A stretch of 64,000 nt of DNA from Cryobacterium algoritolerans (GCF_004402785.1 NZ_SOFP01000079.1:62001-126000); one strand, 5' to 3'; positions 45,053 to 55,189 are shown, counted from the stretch's first letter. The notes: a model not told the origin generated them from the letters alone. Made by a program: numbers and translations.

Positions 45053-46709
45053 GAGAGGTCTCCTCCGCGCCGAGGGGTGCCGTCCTGCCGACTGGGGTCG
45101 CCACACCGGGGAGCGTGACGGTGAACACGGCGCCGCGCCGGCGTTGGATTGTGAGGGTGCCGCCGAGGCGGTTCACGGTCTGGCGCACCAGGGCCAGGCC
45201 GAGGCCGCGACCGTGTGCGCCCGGTTCCTTCGTGCTGTAGCCATGGCGGAGGATGTCCGCCACGGCATCGGGATCGACTCCCGGGCCGCTGTCCGACACC
45301 TCGATGACGACACCGCCGCTCGCCGTGCTCACCGCCAGGTGCACCTCGCGGGGCGGTTCGCCGCCCGCAGCGGCGTCGAGCGCGTTGTCGACCAGGTTTC
45401 CGACCACCGTGACCAGGTCCTGGATGGACAGGCCGGAGCCGGCCAGGGCGCCCGAGGCCTCGACGGTGAGGCGGATGCCCCGCTCGGCGGCCTGGGCGAA
45501 CTTGCCCATCAGCAGGGCGCTGAGCACGGGCTCGTCGACGGAACCGATCATCTCGTCGGTGAGCCGCTGGCTGACCTCGAGGTCCTTCGTGGCGAAGTCG
45601 AGGGCCTCCGGCACGCGGCCCAGTTCCATCAGGGACACGATGGTGTGCAGCCGATTGGCGTGCTCGTGGGTCTGCGCACGGAGCGCGTCAGACAGGGTGC
45701 GCATCGAGGCCAGTTCGCTGCCCAGCGACTGAAGCTCGGTGTGGTCGCGGATCGTCGCGACCCACCCCATCGGGATCGGGCGGTGGCGGATGCCCGCCGG
45801 GGGTGCCAGCGCGGGCTGCTGGCTGACCACGAGCACCCGGGTGTCGGTCAGGTGGATCTCGTCGACCGCGTTCCGGCCGCTCCGTAGGAGTTCGCCGAGG
45901 CCGGCCGGAAGCTCGAGCTGGGCGAGGGTCGGGGTGCCGGGGGCGGTCGCGTGCCCCGGCGGCTGGACAGGGATGCCGAGCAGTCGGGCCGCCTGGTCGT
46001 TGTAGAGCACGATCTCACCGGTGAGGTCCGTGAGCACCAGACCCTCTCGCACGGAGTGCAGCACCGAGTCGTAGTAGACGAAAAGCTGCGCGAGCTGCTC
46101 CGGACCCCAACCCAGGGTGACCCGGCGAAGGTAGCGACCGAGCAGCCAGGTGGCGACCGAACCGGCCAGTAGCAGGGCAAGCGCCAGGCCGAGCACGGCG
46201 GGGAGCCTGGCGCTGAGTGCGATCGACAGGTTGCTCGTCTTGACGCCGGCTGCGACCATGGCGCGCACGACCCCCTGGTCGTCGATCACGGGCACGATGG
46301 CCCGCACCGACGGCCCGAGCGTGCCGGTCGTCACCTCGGTAAACGCCGTGCCGGCCAGGGCCTTTTCGATCGCGCCGATGTAGGGCCGGCCGATCTCGGA
46401 TGCCGTGGGGTGTGTCCACCTGGTGCGGTCCGGTGCCATGATCGTGATGAAGTCGAGGTTGCCATCGCGGGTGACCTGCCGGGCATACGGCTGCAGGAGT
46501 GCGCTGGGGTCGGCGGAACGGCTGGCCTCAAGGACGAACGGGTTCTCGGCGATGGCGGTGGCGACCGACAACATTCGTTGCTTGGTCTCGGCGTAACCGC
46601 GGTCCCGGGCGTCGACGAACGACGCGACACCCACGAACAGGGCGGCGACCACGATGAACAGGGCGTGCGCCACGAACAGGCGCCGGGCGATGCTCCAATC
46701 GTGACCCAT
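45045..46709 (-). CDS. CitA/DcuS-type sensor histidine kinase
   Basis: This 554-residue sensor has a first helix at about 12-35, an extracytoplasmic PAS-like (PDC) domain (RMLSVATAIAENPFVLEASRS to VVRAMVAAGVKTSNLS), a second helix near 175-195, a cytoplasmic PAS domain, and the H-box EHANRLHTIVSLMELG. The ATPase domain follows (VVGNLVDNALDAA, DSGPGVDP, GRGLGLALVRQTV). ATG 46709 is chosen since translation then begins just before the first helix. The family senses citrate or C4-dicarboxylates outside the cell. Confidence 0.9.
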   Translation of the reverse strand: MGHDWSIARRLFVAHALFIVVAALFVGVASFVDARDRGYAETKQRMLSVATAIAENPFVLEASRSADPSALLQPYARQVTRDGNLDFITIMAPDRTRWTHPTASEIGRPYIGAIEKALAGTAFTEVTTGTLGPSVRAIVPVIDDQGVVRAMVAAGVKTSNLSIALSARLPAVLGLALALLLAGSVATWLLGRYLRRVTLGWGPEQLAQLFVYYDSVLHSVREGLVLTDLTGEIVLYNDQAARLLGIPVQPPGHATAPGTPTLAQLELPAGLGELLRSGRNAVDEIHLTDTRVLVVSQQPALAPPAGIRHRPIPMGWVATIRDHTELQSLGSELASMRTLSDALRAQTHEHANRLHTIVSLMELGRVPEALDFATKDLEVSQRLTDEMIGSVDEPVLSALLMGKFAQAAERGIRLTVEASGALAGSGLSIQDLVTVVGNLVDNALDAAAGGEPPREVHLAVSTASGGVVIEVSDSGPGVDPDAVADILRHGYSTKEPGAHGRGLGLALVRQTVNRLGGTLTIQRRRGAVFTVTLPGVATPVGRTAPLGAEETSRA

Positions 46710-46858
46710 CGCATTCGCCTCCCTGGCATTCGCGTCGTGAACAGTATGACCGCAAGCGTGACGGGCGCCGCCTCGTCGACCAGTGTGAAACACAGCACGG
46801 ATTGTCGTCGGCGCCTCGCGCCCGCCTCAAGCCTAGACACTAGACAAAGGAGTCTTCC

Positions 46859-48259
46859 ATGGCATCACCGCGAGCATCTCGCGCCGGCAAGTCGGCGAAA
46901 CGGATCGATAAGTCCCACTACCTCTACCTGGCGGTCATCATCGCCGTCGTGCTCGGCGTCGTCGTCGGGTTGGTCTTCGGCGGCTCCGACGGGTTCGCCG
47001 TGTCACTCAAGCCGCTCGGTGATGTCTTCATCGCCCTGATCAAGATGATGATCTCGCCGATCATCTTCTGCACGATCATCCTCGGCATCGGGTCGATCGC
47101 CAAGGCGGCCACGGTCGGCAAGATCGGCGGGCTGGCACTTGGCTACTTCCTCGTCATGTCCACGTTCGCCCTCGCCATCGGCCTGCTGGTCGGCAACCTG
47201 ATCCAGCCCGGTGCCGGCCTCAACCTCAAACCGGCCGCCTATGCCGCTCCGGTGGTCGCGGACTCGCAGGGCTTCCTGCTCGGCATCATCCCGACGACGT
47301 TGTTCTCCGCGCTCACAGCCGGGAACATCCTGCAGACGCTCCTCGTCGCGCTGATCGCCGGTTTCGCACTGCAGAAGATGGGCAAGGCAGGCAAGCCGAT
47401 CCTCGAGGGCATCGCCCACGTTCAGGCGCTCGTCTTCCGCATCCTGATAATGGTGATGTGGCTTGCGCCGATCGGCGCCTTCGGCGCGATCGCGGCGGTC
47501 GTCGGCTCCACCGGCATCCAGGCCGTGGTCAGCCTCTTCACTCTGATGGGTGCGTTCTATCTGACCTGCGCCCTGTTCATCGTTGTCATCCTCGGCGGAC
47601 TGCTCAAGATTGTCACGGGCGTCAACATCTTCAAGCTGATGCGCTACCTCGGCCGGGAGTACCTGCTCATCTTCTCCACTTCGTCCTCCGAGGCCGCCCT
47701 ACCTCGACTGATCGCCAAGATGGAGCACCTGGGAGTGTCCAAGCCCGTCGTCGGCGTCACCGTCCCCACCGGTTACTCCTTCAACCTCGACGGCACCGCC
47801 ATTTACCTGACCATGGCGTCGCTGTTCATCGCCACCGCGATGAACCAGCCGCTGCAGCTGGGGGAGCAGATCGGGCTGCTCGTCTTCATGATCATCGCCT
47901 CCAAGGGTGCGGCCGGGGTCTCCGGCGCGGGCCTGGCCACCCTTGCTGCCGGGCTGCAGGCCCACGCCCCGCAGCTGCTCGACGGGGTCGGCTTCATCGT
48001 GGGCATCGACCGGTTCATGTCCGAGGCCCGCGCGCTGACCAACTTCACCGGCAACGCGGTGGCCACCGTGCTGATCGGGTCGTGGACCAGGGAGATCGAC
48101 CGCGCCCAGGTCGACCGGGTTCTCGACCGCCAGGACCCGTTCGATGAGACCACCATGATCGCGCACCACGGGGCGCCGGCTGTGCCGGTCGCACCGGCCG
48201 CACAGTCGGACGAAGCACGGACGCCGGAGCTCGCCGGAGCCTCGACGGCCGCACGCTGA
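46859..48259 (+). CDS. DctA-type dicarboxylate:cation symporter
   Basis: This 466-residue DAACS-family carrier has about eight helices and two re-entrant loops: STSSSEAALPRLIAKME (Ser-rich loop), VVGVTVPTGYSFNLDGTAIYLTMA and SKGAAGVSGAGLATLAAGL, the classic substrate/cation motifs. It takes up C4-dicarboxylates (succinate, malate, fumarate) or relatives. It is divergent from the two-component system with about 150 bp between, so CitA/CitB-like control of this gene is likely. AAAGGAG precedes the ATG. Confidence 0.9.
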   Translation: MASPRASRAGKSAKRIDKSHYLYLAVIIAVVLGVVVGLVFGGSDGFAVSLKPLGDVFIALIKMMISPIIFCTIILGIGSIAKAATVGKIGGLALGYFLVMSTFALAIGLLVGNLIQPGAGLNLKPAAYAAPVVADSQGFLLGIIPTTLFSALTAGNILQTLLVALIAGFALQKMGKAGKPILEGIAHVQALVFRILIMVMWLAPIGAFGAIAAVVGSTGIQAVVSLFTLMGAFYLTCALFIVVILGGLLKIVTGVNIFKLMRYLGREYLLIFSTSSSEAALPRLIAKMEHLGVSKPVVGVTVPTGYSFNLDGTAIYLTMASLFIATAMNQPLQLGEQIGLLVFMIIASKGAAGVSGAGLATLAAGLQAHAPQLLDGVGFIVGIDRFMSEARALTNFTGNAVATVLIGSWTREIDRAQVDRVLDRQDPFDETTMIAHHGAPAVPVAPAAQSDEARTPELAGASTAAR

Positions 48260-48264
48260 CCGGG

Positions 48265-48298
48265 CCGCGGACGCCCGGCATGAGCCGGGCATCCGCGG
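48265..48298 (+). terminator. Hairpin after the dicarboxylate carrier
   Basis: CCGCGGACGCCCGGC pairs with GCCGGGCATCCGCGG around ATGA with one mismatch, directly after the stop codon. A weak CTCTTCC tail follows. Confidence 0.6.
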
Positions 48299-48632
48299 GG
48301 CTCTTCCGCCCGCCGCCTTCCGCCCGCTGCCTCGCGGTCGTCGGAGGCGGCGCGGTCGTGCAACGGGTAGACAAGAAAAGCCATTTCACCCCCAAAAAGG
48401 GGGATTGTGGTAGGGTGATCCATGGTCTAACGACCCTTCACCAGAACGCGAACACGAAGCCGCCAGCCTAGTCGGCCGTGGGCGTATGGTGAGGCTCTGA
48501 TGGAGTCGACCCCATGGTCGCCCCAGCCCACGCCGGAATGGTGCCGGGCCGGTCACGGCCCACCCGTTCGACACAGCGTGCACCTGTTCGTCGGCCGTGA
48601 CAACGGCTGCGCCGCCGTGCATCGGAGAATCC
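48299..48632. promoter_or_regulatory. Upstream region of the glycine betaine transporter operon
   Basis: About 330 bp without a supported gene. It holds CCCCCAAAAAGGGGG (48389-48403), a perfect inverted repeat, and just after it TAGGGT, which could be a -10 box. Osmotic control of the following operon may act here, but no known operator is recognised. Confidence 0.4.
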
Positions 48633-49919
48633 GTGACCGAAACCATTGCCGTCAAGGCTGATCGACTGTACAAAGCGTTCGGGCGCCGCCCGCACGAGAT
48701 GGTCAAGAAACTGACCGGCGGAGCCAGCCGCGACGAGGTGGCCTCCCTGGGCACCGCCGCCGTCATCGACGCCTCCTTCGAGGTGCGACGCGGAGAGATC
48801 TTCGTCGTGATGGGGCTGTCCGGCTCGGGCAAGTCCACCCTCATCCGCATGCTCAACGGCCTGCTCGACGCGAGCTCCGGCACCGTGACGGTCGCCGGGC
48901 AGTCGATCACGGGGATCCCCGCCAAGCACCTGCGCGAGGTGCGCCGCCACAACGTGTCCATGGTGTTCCAGCACTTCGCACTGCTGCCGCACCGAACCGT
49001 CATCGACAACGTGGCCTACGGGCTCGAGGTGCAGGGCGTCGCCCGCGCCGAACGCCTGGAGCGTGCGAGCACCATCATCGGCCTGGTCGGCCTCGACGGC
49101 TGGGCCGACAGTCTGCCCTCCGAACTTTCCGGTGGCATGCAGCAACGCGTGGGCCTCGGCCGTGCGCTCGCCGCCGACACCGACGTGCTTCTGATGGACG
49201 AGGCGTTCTCCGCACTCGACCCGTTGATCCGCCGCGAAATGCAGGAACAGCTGATCGAGCTGCAGGCCGAGCTCGGCAAGACCATCATCTTCATCACTCA
49301 CGACCTCAACGAGGCGATGTTCCTCGGCGACCGGATCGCGGTGATGCGCGACGGACGCATCGTGCAGATCGGCACGCCGGAGGAGATCCTGACCGACCCG
49401 GCCAATGACTACGTTGCCCAGTTCGTGCAGGATGTCGACCGCGCCCGCGTGCTGACCGCGGCGAGTGTGATGGAACCGGTGCGCAGTGTCGTGACGATCA
49501 CGGCCGGCCCCAGGGCAGCACTGCGCACCATGCGGGACCTGCAGACGTCCGCGACGTTCGTGCTGAACCGTGACCGCAGTTTCGCCGGGGTCGTCCGGGA
49601 CCGTGACGTGCTGCGCCAGGTCAAGGCGGGTGAGACCGACCTGCGCGCCATCATCCGCGGCGATGCCACCTCCGTCACTCCGGACACCCCGCTGGTCGAC
49701 CTGGTCGAACCGTCGGTCGGCAGCGACCTGGCAATCGCCGTGGTCGATGAAAAGAACCGGCTCCTCGGTGTGATCCCCCGGGTGACCCTGCTGGCGGCCC
49801 TCGGCAACGTCAGCACCAACACGGGCGAACTGCCCGTGATCGAGCCGCCGGCCACCATCTCCAACAAGGTGATCACCGAAACCCTGCGCGACACCGCTCT
49901 GGAAGGAGCCGACCTGTGA
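48633..49919 (+). CDS. proV: Glycine betaine/proline ABC transporter ATPase with CBS domains
   Basis: This 428-residue protein powers osmoprotectant uptake. Walker A is GLSGSGKST, the Q-loop region VSMVFQHFALLPHRT, signature ELSGGMQQRVGLGRA, and Walker B DVLLMDEAFSALDP. Two CBS domains follow (about 280-400: AGVVRDRDVLRQVKAG, LLGVIPRVTLLAAL), which in OpuA/ProV sense ionic strength. GTG 48633 is used because GGAG lies just upstream. Its end overlaps proW as GTGA. Confidence 0.92.
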   Translation: MTETIAVKADRLYKAFGRRPHEMVKKLTGGASRDEVASLGTAAVIDASFEVRRGEIFVVMGLSGSGKSTLIRMLNGLLDASSGTVTVAGQSITGIPAKHLREVRRHNVSMVFQHFALLPHRTVIDNVAYGLEVQGVARAERLERASTIIGLVGLDGWADSLPSELSGGMQQRVGLGRALAADTDVLLMDEAFSALDPLIRREMQEQLIELQAELGKTIIFITHDLNEAMFLGDRIAVMRDGRIVQIGTPEEILTDPANDYVAQFVQDVDRARVLTAASVMEPVRSVVTITAGPRAALRTMRDLQTSATFVLNRDRSFAGVVRDRDVLRQVKAGETDLRAIIRGDATSVTPDTPLVDLVEPSVGSDLAIAVVDEKNRLLGVIPRVTLLAALGNVSTNTGELPVIEPPATISNKVITETLRDTALEGADL

Positions 49920-50845
49920 ACGACTTCCGACTTCCCCTGGGCACCATCGTCGAGGGTCTCATCAACTACATCACCGAAACGTTCGGCTTCCTCTTCGACT
50001 TCATCCGCGCCGTCTTCAAGGGTGCTTTCGAGCTCGTCGACGTGCTCCTCGTCTCACCGCCGTTCTGGGTGATCATCGTGGTTGCCGCGGCACTGGCCTA
50101 CTTCACCCGCGGCTGGAAGTTCACCCTCGGCACCGTGGCCGGCCTCCTTGTGATCCTCGGCGTCGACCAATGGGAAAACGCCATGGACACCCTGGCCCTG
50201 GTTCTCGTTGCCAGCATCCTCGCCATCGTCTTCAGCGTGCCGCTGGGGATCCTGGCGGCCAAGTCGAAGGTCGCCTCGAGCATCATCAAGCCGATCCTCG
50301 ACTTCATGCAGACCATGCCCGCCTTCGTCTACCTGATTCCGGCGCTCATCCTGTTCCGGGTCGGCGTCGTCCCCGGCATCGTCGCGACCATCATCTTCGC
50401 GATGGCACCCGGAGTGCGGCTCACCGAGCTCGGCATCCGCGGCGTCGACCACGAGGTCGTCGAGGCCGGCCAGGCCTTCGGCGCGTCGCCGTGGCGCATC
50501 CTGCGGCAGATTCAGCTTCCCCTGGCCATGCCGACGATCATGGCCGGCATCAACCAGGTCATCATGCTTTCCCTGTCGATGGTCGTCATCTCCGGAATGG
50601 TCGGTGCCGGCGGTCTCGGCGCCGAGGTCGTAGCCAGCCTGAACCGGATCGACGTCGCGCTCGGCTTCGAAGCGGGCCTGGCCGTGGTGATCCTCGCGAT
50701 CTACCTCGACCGGTTGACCGCTGCCCTCGGAACGGGCGGCACGCCGCTGGGCCGGTTCTTCGGTTCCCTTCGCCGTCGGCCTCGAGCCGTCACTGCGCCG
50801 GGAGACGGGGTTCCGGCTCGCATGAACGAGCCGGTAGCGGTCTGA
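49916..50845 (+). CDS. proW: Glycine betaine/proline ABC transporter permease
   Basis: This 309-residue inner-membrane subunit has about seven helices and the EAA-type coupling motif (EAGQAFGASPWRILRQIQLPLAMPTIMAGI in short segments). An amphipathic N-terminal stretch precedes the first helix. It is translationally coupled to proV and followed about 100 bp later by the binding protein gene. Confidence 0.92.
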   Translation: MNDFRLPLGTIVEGLINYITETFGFLFDFIRAVFKGAFELVDVLLVSPPFWVIIVVAAALAYFTRGWKFTLGTVAGLLVILGVDQWENAMDTLALVLVASILAIVFSVPLGILAAKSKVASSIIKPILDFMQTMPAFVYLIPALILFRVGVVPGIVATIIFAMAPGVRLTELGIRGVDHEVVEAGQAFGASPWRILRQIQLPLAMPTIMAGINQVIMLSLSMVVISGMVGAGGLGAEVVASLNRIDVALGFEAGLAVVILAIYLDRLTAALGTGGTPLGRFFGSLRRRPRAVTAPGDGVPARMNEPVAV

Positions 50846-50947
50846 CCCTGCCTTTCCCGGATGCCGTCGCATCCGCTCCGCGCGGCCTCGCCGCGCACTT
50901 TCCAGCGTCAATCGGTCGCCCACAGCGGCGACAAGTAAGGAAAAACG

Positions 50948-51841
50948 ATGAAGAACCGTTCGAAAACAATGATCGCCATCGGAACCGTCGGGATCCTCGC
51001 CCTCACCGGGTGCAGCGCAGCCGACTCGAGTGTCGGCCACGGCAACAAGGACAAGAAGAACATGACCATCGCCGTGTTCAACGGCTGGGATGAGGGCGTC
51101 GCCGCCTCCGAACTGTGGAAGGCGATCCTCGACAAGAAGGGCTACAACGTCAAGCTCGAAGAAGCGGATGTGGCGCCGGTGTTCTCCGGTCTCTCGACCG
51201 GCGACTACGACGCCACTCTCGACGTCTGGCTGCCCGACACGCATGCCTCCTACCTCAAGGAGTACGGTGACGACATCGTCGACCTCGGCGCGTGGAACGA
51301 CAAGGCGAAGCTCACCATCGCGGTGAACGCCGACGCCCCGATCGACTCCCTCGCCGAACTCGCCGCGAACGCCGACAAATTCGGCAACCGGATCGTGGGC
51401 ATCGAACCGGGCGCAGGCCTGACGGCCGCAACGACCGACAAGGTCATCCCCGCCTACGACCTGAAGAAGATGGACTTCGTCACTTCGTCGACCGCCGCGA
51501 TGCTCACCGAGCTGACCGCGGCCACCAAAGCCGGCGAGAACATCGTCGTCACCCTGTGGCAGCCGCATTGGGCGTACAGCGCCCTGCCGATCAAGACGCT
51601 CGAAGACCCTGAGGGTGCACTGGCCGCAACCGAAAGCCTGCACACCTACGCCAAATCCGACTTCAAGAAAGACTTCCCAAAGGCCGCGGGCTGGCTCTCG
51701 GGCTACAAGATGGACCTCGACCAGCTGCAGTCGCTCGAGGACGCAATGTTCGTCAAATACGACGGTAGCGACTACGGCCCTGTGGTGGCGAAGTGGATTT
51801 CCGAGCACCAGGACTACGTCGACTCGCTCACCAGCAAGTAA
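50948..51841 (+). CDS. proX: Glycine betaine-binding lipoprotein
   Basis: This 297-residue protein has lipobox ALTGC (C22), so it is anchored outside the cell membrane. The OpuAC-type binding domain includes FNGWDEGVAASELWKAIL and TGDYDATLDVWLPDTHASYL, with several Trp residues (W56-, W104-, W235-like positions) suited to caging a quaternary amine. It captures glycine betaine or related osmolytes for ProVW. AAGGAAAAACG precedes the ATG. Confidence 0.9.
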   Translation: MKNRSKTMIAIGTVGILALTGCSAADSSVGHGNKDKKNMTIAVFNGWDEGVAASELWKAILDKKGYNVKLEEADVAPVFSGLSTGDYDATLDVWLPDTHASYLKEYGDDIVDLGAWNDKAKLTIAVNADAPIDSLAELAANADKFGNRIVGIEPGAGLTAATTDKVIPAYDLKKMDFVTSSTAAMLTELTAATKAGENIVVTLWQPHWAYSALPIKTLEDPEGALAATESLHTYAKSDFKKDFPKAAGWLSGYKMDLDQLQSLEDAMFVKYDGSDYGPVVAKWISEHQDYVDSLTSK

Positions 51842-51862
51842 CGTAGGGTCCCGGTTCAGCCG

Positions 51863-51892
51863 AACGCCCCCGTCGATCTCGACGGGGGCGTT
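51863..51892 (+). terminator. Terminator of the proVWX operon
   Basis: AACGCCCCCGTCGA pairs with TCGACGGGGGCGTT, a perfect 14-bp stem with a 2-nt nominal loop, 20 bp after the proX stop. Confidence 0.75.
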
Positions 51893-52012
51893 CCTCGTCC
51901 ACGCGGGCGGATGGGAACGGGCCGCAGGTCCGGGGCCTCCCGGGCCGGGCAGGTTCGGTTAGTCTCGGAATTAGCGCCATCGTGGGCGCCCTACCGGCGG
52001 AGGCCGTTGACA

Positions 52013-54700
52013 ATGCCCGACCTGGTCGTGACGCAGTCCCTGGCCGGTGCGGCGAGCCGCCGGGCCGAAGATGTGTTGCATGACCTGGGGTCGTCCGCCC
52101 CCGGACTCAGCGCGGCGGACGCGGCAGGCCGGCTGATCGTGAACGGGCCCAACGCTGTCCGCACCCACAAGGCCGGCGTCTGGTCCGTGATGTGGCGGCA
52201 GCTGCGCAGCCCCATCCTGATCCTGCTCATCATCACCGCCGGTCTCTCCCTGTTCCTCGGTGACGTCACCAATTCGATCGTGATCGGGGTGATTCTCCTG
52301 GCCAGCGTCGGGCTGGGCTTCAGCAACGAATACCGGGCGGAGCTCGCGGCGGAGGCGCTGCACAGCCGGGTCACGCACCGGGCCGTCGTGCTGCGCGGCG
52401 GTGCCCCGGTGCAGGTCGACGTCGTGGAGATCGTCCCGGGCGATGTCGTGCACCTCGGGCTCGGGGTCATCGTCCCCGCCGACATCAGGCTGCTCACCTG
52501 CGAAGACCTGCTCTGCGACGAGAGCATCCTCACCGGTGAATCACTCCCCGTGTCGAAAGACCCGGCGCCCGTCGCGGCGGGCGGGGCGCTGGACGAACTC
52601 ACCTCCTGCATCCTGATGGGCACGGTGATCCAGTCCGGCAGCTGCACCGGGGTTGTCGTCGCCACCGGTGGACGCGCCGAATTCGGCCGGATCGCGCTGG
52701 GCCTGGGCGAACGCCAGCCGCAGACCGAGTTCCAGGTGGGTCTGAGACGATTCTCGGTGCTGTTGTTGCAGGTGGCGCTGGCGTTGACCTCGCTGATCCT
52801 CATTGCCAATCTGCTGCTGCAGCGTCCGTTGCTCGAATCCCTGCTCTTCTCACTCGCGATTGCCGTTGGGATCACGCCGCAGTTGCTCCCGGCCGTCGTG
52901 AGCGCGAGTCTCGCCACCGGCACCAGGCAATTGGCGCGACGCAAGGTGCTGGTGAAACGCCTGGTCTCGATCGAGGACCTCGGCGACATGGACGTCCTGG
53001 TCACCGACAAGACCGGGACACTGACCGAGGGGCGGATCGCGTTCACGGTGGCGCTGCCGGCCCGGTCCGGTGATTCGACCTTGGACCTGCTCCGGCTCGG
53101 GCTCCTGGCCACCGAGGTGGACTACTCCGCTGGACCGATCTCGACGATCGGGCAGAACCCGCTCGACGCGGCACTCTGGGAGTCGCCGCGGGCCGGTGCG
53201 ATCGATCTCACCGGGTACCGCCGACTCGACGTCATTCCCTTCGACCACGAACGACGGATGACCAGCGCGCTCGTGACAGGACCCGATGGCGGGGCTCTCC
53301 TGGTGACCAAGGGATCGCCGGAGGATGTGTTGCGAGTCTGCACCGGCATCCGCCCGCAGGCACAGGCGCTTCTGGACGAACAATACGATGCCGGCGCCCG
53401 GGTCGTCGCCGTTGCCACGCGGGAGGCCACCGGCCGTGCCGGAATCTCCCCGGTCGACGAACGGGATCTCGTCCTCCAGGGCTTCCTCGTGTTCCTGGAT
53501 CGGCCGAAAGAGAGCGCGCGCGCGTCCCTGGAACGTCTGAACACCCTGGGGATCAGGGTGAAGATCGCCACCGGAGACAACGCCAGGGTCGCCGAGAAGG
53601 TCTGCGCCGACCTGGGGCTTGTCTCAGGCGGCACCCTCACCGGCCCCGACATCGACCGTCTGTCCGACTCCGAACTCGGTGCCTCGGCCGAGGAGACGAC
53701 CATCTTCGCCCGGGTGTCACCCGAACAGAAGGCCCGGGTGATCAGGCTGCTCCGGGAGAACGGGCGCGCGGTGGGATTCCTCGGAGACGGGGTGAACGAC
53801 GCGCTGGCCCTTCACGACGCCGACATCGGCATCTCGGTGGACAGCGCCACGGATGTCGCCAAGGACGCCGCGGATGTCGTGCTGCTGGACAAGGATCTCG
53901 GTGTGCTCGCCGACGGGGTGATGGAGGGCCGGCGGATCTTCGCCAACACCATCAAATACGTGCTGATGGGCACGTCCAGCAACTTCGGGAACATGTTCAG
54001 CGCCGCGGCGGCGTCCGTGGCGCTCAGCTTCCTTCCCATGCTCCCCGGCCAGATTCTGCTGAACAACCTGCTGTATGACGCGGGCCAGCTGGCCATCCCT
54101 GGCGACCACGTCGACAAGGAGCAGCTGTTGGCGCCCGCTCACTGGAACATCGCGTTCATCCGACGGTTCATGCTGTTGTTCGGTCCGATCAGCTCCCTGT
54201 TCGATTTCGCGACGTTCGCACTCATGCTGGGGGTCTTCCAGGCGGCGCCGGGGGAGTTCAGGGCCGGATGGTTCATCGAGTCGCTGGCCACCCAGACCCT
54301 GATCATCTTCGCGATCAGGACCCGGCGGGTCCCCTTCCTGCTCAGCAGACCGTCACTCGGGCTGACGGCAGCGGCCATCGCGGTGGTGGCAACCGGCGTG
54401 TTCCTTCCATTTTCACCGCTGGCGGAGTTGCTCGGGTTCGAGCCGTTGCCGATGCCGTTCTTCCTGGCGCTGGCTGGGATGACGGTGCTGTACCTGGTGC
54501 TGGTGGAGCTTGCCAAGGCGTGGTTCTTCTCCCGGGCGGCTCAGCAGCCGGCAGGCGTGCGCCAGCGGCCGGCCAGTCACCAGATCGGGCGGCGGGCGGC
54601 GCGGTTCAGCATCACGGCGCCGGTCGCGGTAGTCGGAGCCGTTCGATGGCGACGGTCCAGGCGGTCCAAACGGTCCAGGTCGTCCAGGCGCAACGGCTGA
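52013..54700 (+). CDS. mgtA: Mg2+-transporting P-type ATPase
   Basis: This 895-residue P3B-type ATPase imports Mg2+. It has the cation-ATPase N domain (AEDVLHDLGSSAPGLSAADA), actuator CDESILTGESLPV, phosphorylation site D332KTGTLTEG, ATP-binding region VTKGSPEDVLRVC and hinge FLGDGVNDALALHDADIGISVD. The C-terminal helices resemble MgtA/MgtB (NNLLYDAGQLAIPGDHVD). ATG 52013 follows GGAGG; the upstream open frame lacks a ribosome site. No Mg2+ leader is obvious in the 120 bp upstream. Confidence 0.92.
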   Translation: MPDLVVTQSLAGAASRRAEDVLHDLGSSAPGLSAADAAGRLIVNGPNAVRTHKAGVWSVMWRQLRSPILILLIITAGLSLFLGDVTNSIVIGVILLASVGLGFSNEYRAELAAEALHSRVTHRAVVLRGGAPVQVDVVEIVPGDVVHLGLGVIVPADIRLLTCEDLLCDESILTGESLPVSKDPAPVAAGGALDELTSCILMGTVIQSGSCTGVVVATGGRAEFGRIALGLGERQPQTEFQVGLRRFSVLLLQVALALTSLILIANLLLQRPLLESLLFSLAIAVGITPQLLPAVVSASLATGTRQLARRKVLVKRLVSIEDLGDMDVLVTDKTGTLTEGRIAFTVALPARSGDSTLDLLRLGLLATEVDYSAGPISTIGQNPLDAALWESPRAGAIDLTGYRRLDVIPFDHERRMTSALVTGPDGGALLVTKGSPEDVLRVCTGIRPQAQALLDEQYDAGARVVAVATREATGRAGISPVDERDLVLQGFLVFLDRPKESARASLERLNTLGIRVKIATGDNARVAEKVCADLGLVSGGTLTGPDIDRLSDSELGASAEETTIFARVSPEQKARVIRLLRENGRAVGFLGDGVNDALALHDADIGISVDSATDVAKDAADVVLLDKDLGVLADGVMEGRRIFANTIKYVLMGTSSNFGNMFSAAAASVALSFLPMLPGQILLNNLLYDAGQLAIPGDHVDKEQLLAPAHWNIAFIRRFMLLFGPISSLFDFATFALMLGVFQAAPGEFRAGWFIESLATQTLIIFAIRTRRVPFLLSRPSLGLTAAAIAVVATGVFLPFSPLAELLGFEPLPMPFFLALAGMTVLYLVLVELAKAWFFSRAAQQPAGVRQRPASHQIGRRAARFSITAPVAVVGAVRWRRSRRSKRSRSSRRNG

Positions 54701-54745
54701 TCGCGACCGACGGAGTGCGCGGTGAAGGGTCGATCCGACCGAGGC

Positions 54746-55189
54746 TCAGCGCCGAAGAGTCGGCACGATCGCGCCGGCCCATTCGGCGGCCTTGTCGAGT
54801 TCGCCCGCGGCCAGGGGACCTTCGCGTCCATCGACAATGAAGCCGTGGGGTTTGGCCACGATGTGGGCGCCGGCGCGTTCCAGGGCGTGGGAGATCTTCC
54901 CAGCCGCGTCGCCGTGGATGAACAGCCGCACGCGGGTGTCGAATGCCGCTGCCCTCACGCCGTGCAGCATGCCGACGCCGAGCTGGGCGAGGAAGGCCTG
55001 CATCCGCGGTGAGGGCCTCCAGCCGATGACGGGGCAGCCGACGACGAGGAGCTCGACACCGGTGAGGCGCTCGGCGGTGAGGCCGGAGACGGAGACAACG
55101 GCGGCTTCCGCACCGAGTTCCACGGCGATCTGCTCGGCCACAATTCTCGTGTTGCCGTAGTTGGAGTCGTAAACGACGAGTGTGCTCAT
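54746..55189 (-). CDS. Flavodoxin-family protein
   Basis: This 147-residue protein has a flavodoxin FMN loop, VVYDSNYGNTRIVAEQIA, at the N terminus and GCPVIGWRPSPRMQAFL as the second loop. A single-domain electron carrier or NAD(P)H:quinone reductase is likely; the partner is not apparent. It converges with mgtA. Confidence 0.82.
   Translation of the reverse strand: MSTLVVYDSNYGNTRIVAEQIAVELGAEAAVVSVSGLTAERLTGVELLVVGCPVIGWRPSPRMQAFLAQLGVGMLHGVRAAAFDTRVRLFIHGDAAGKISHALERAGAHIVAKPHGFIVDGREGPLAAGELDKAAEWAGAIVPTLRR

Noticed and set aside
50054-51808. 584-codon minus-strand open frame opposite proW-proX
   Set aside because: The plus strand encodes clear ProW and ProX; the opposite frame is an antisense artefact.
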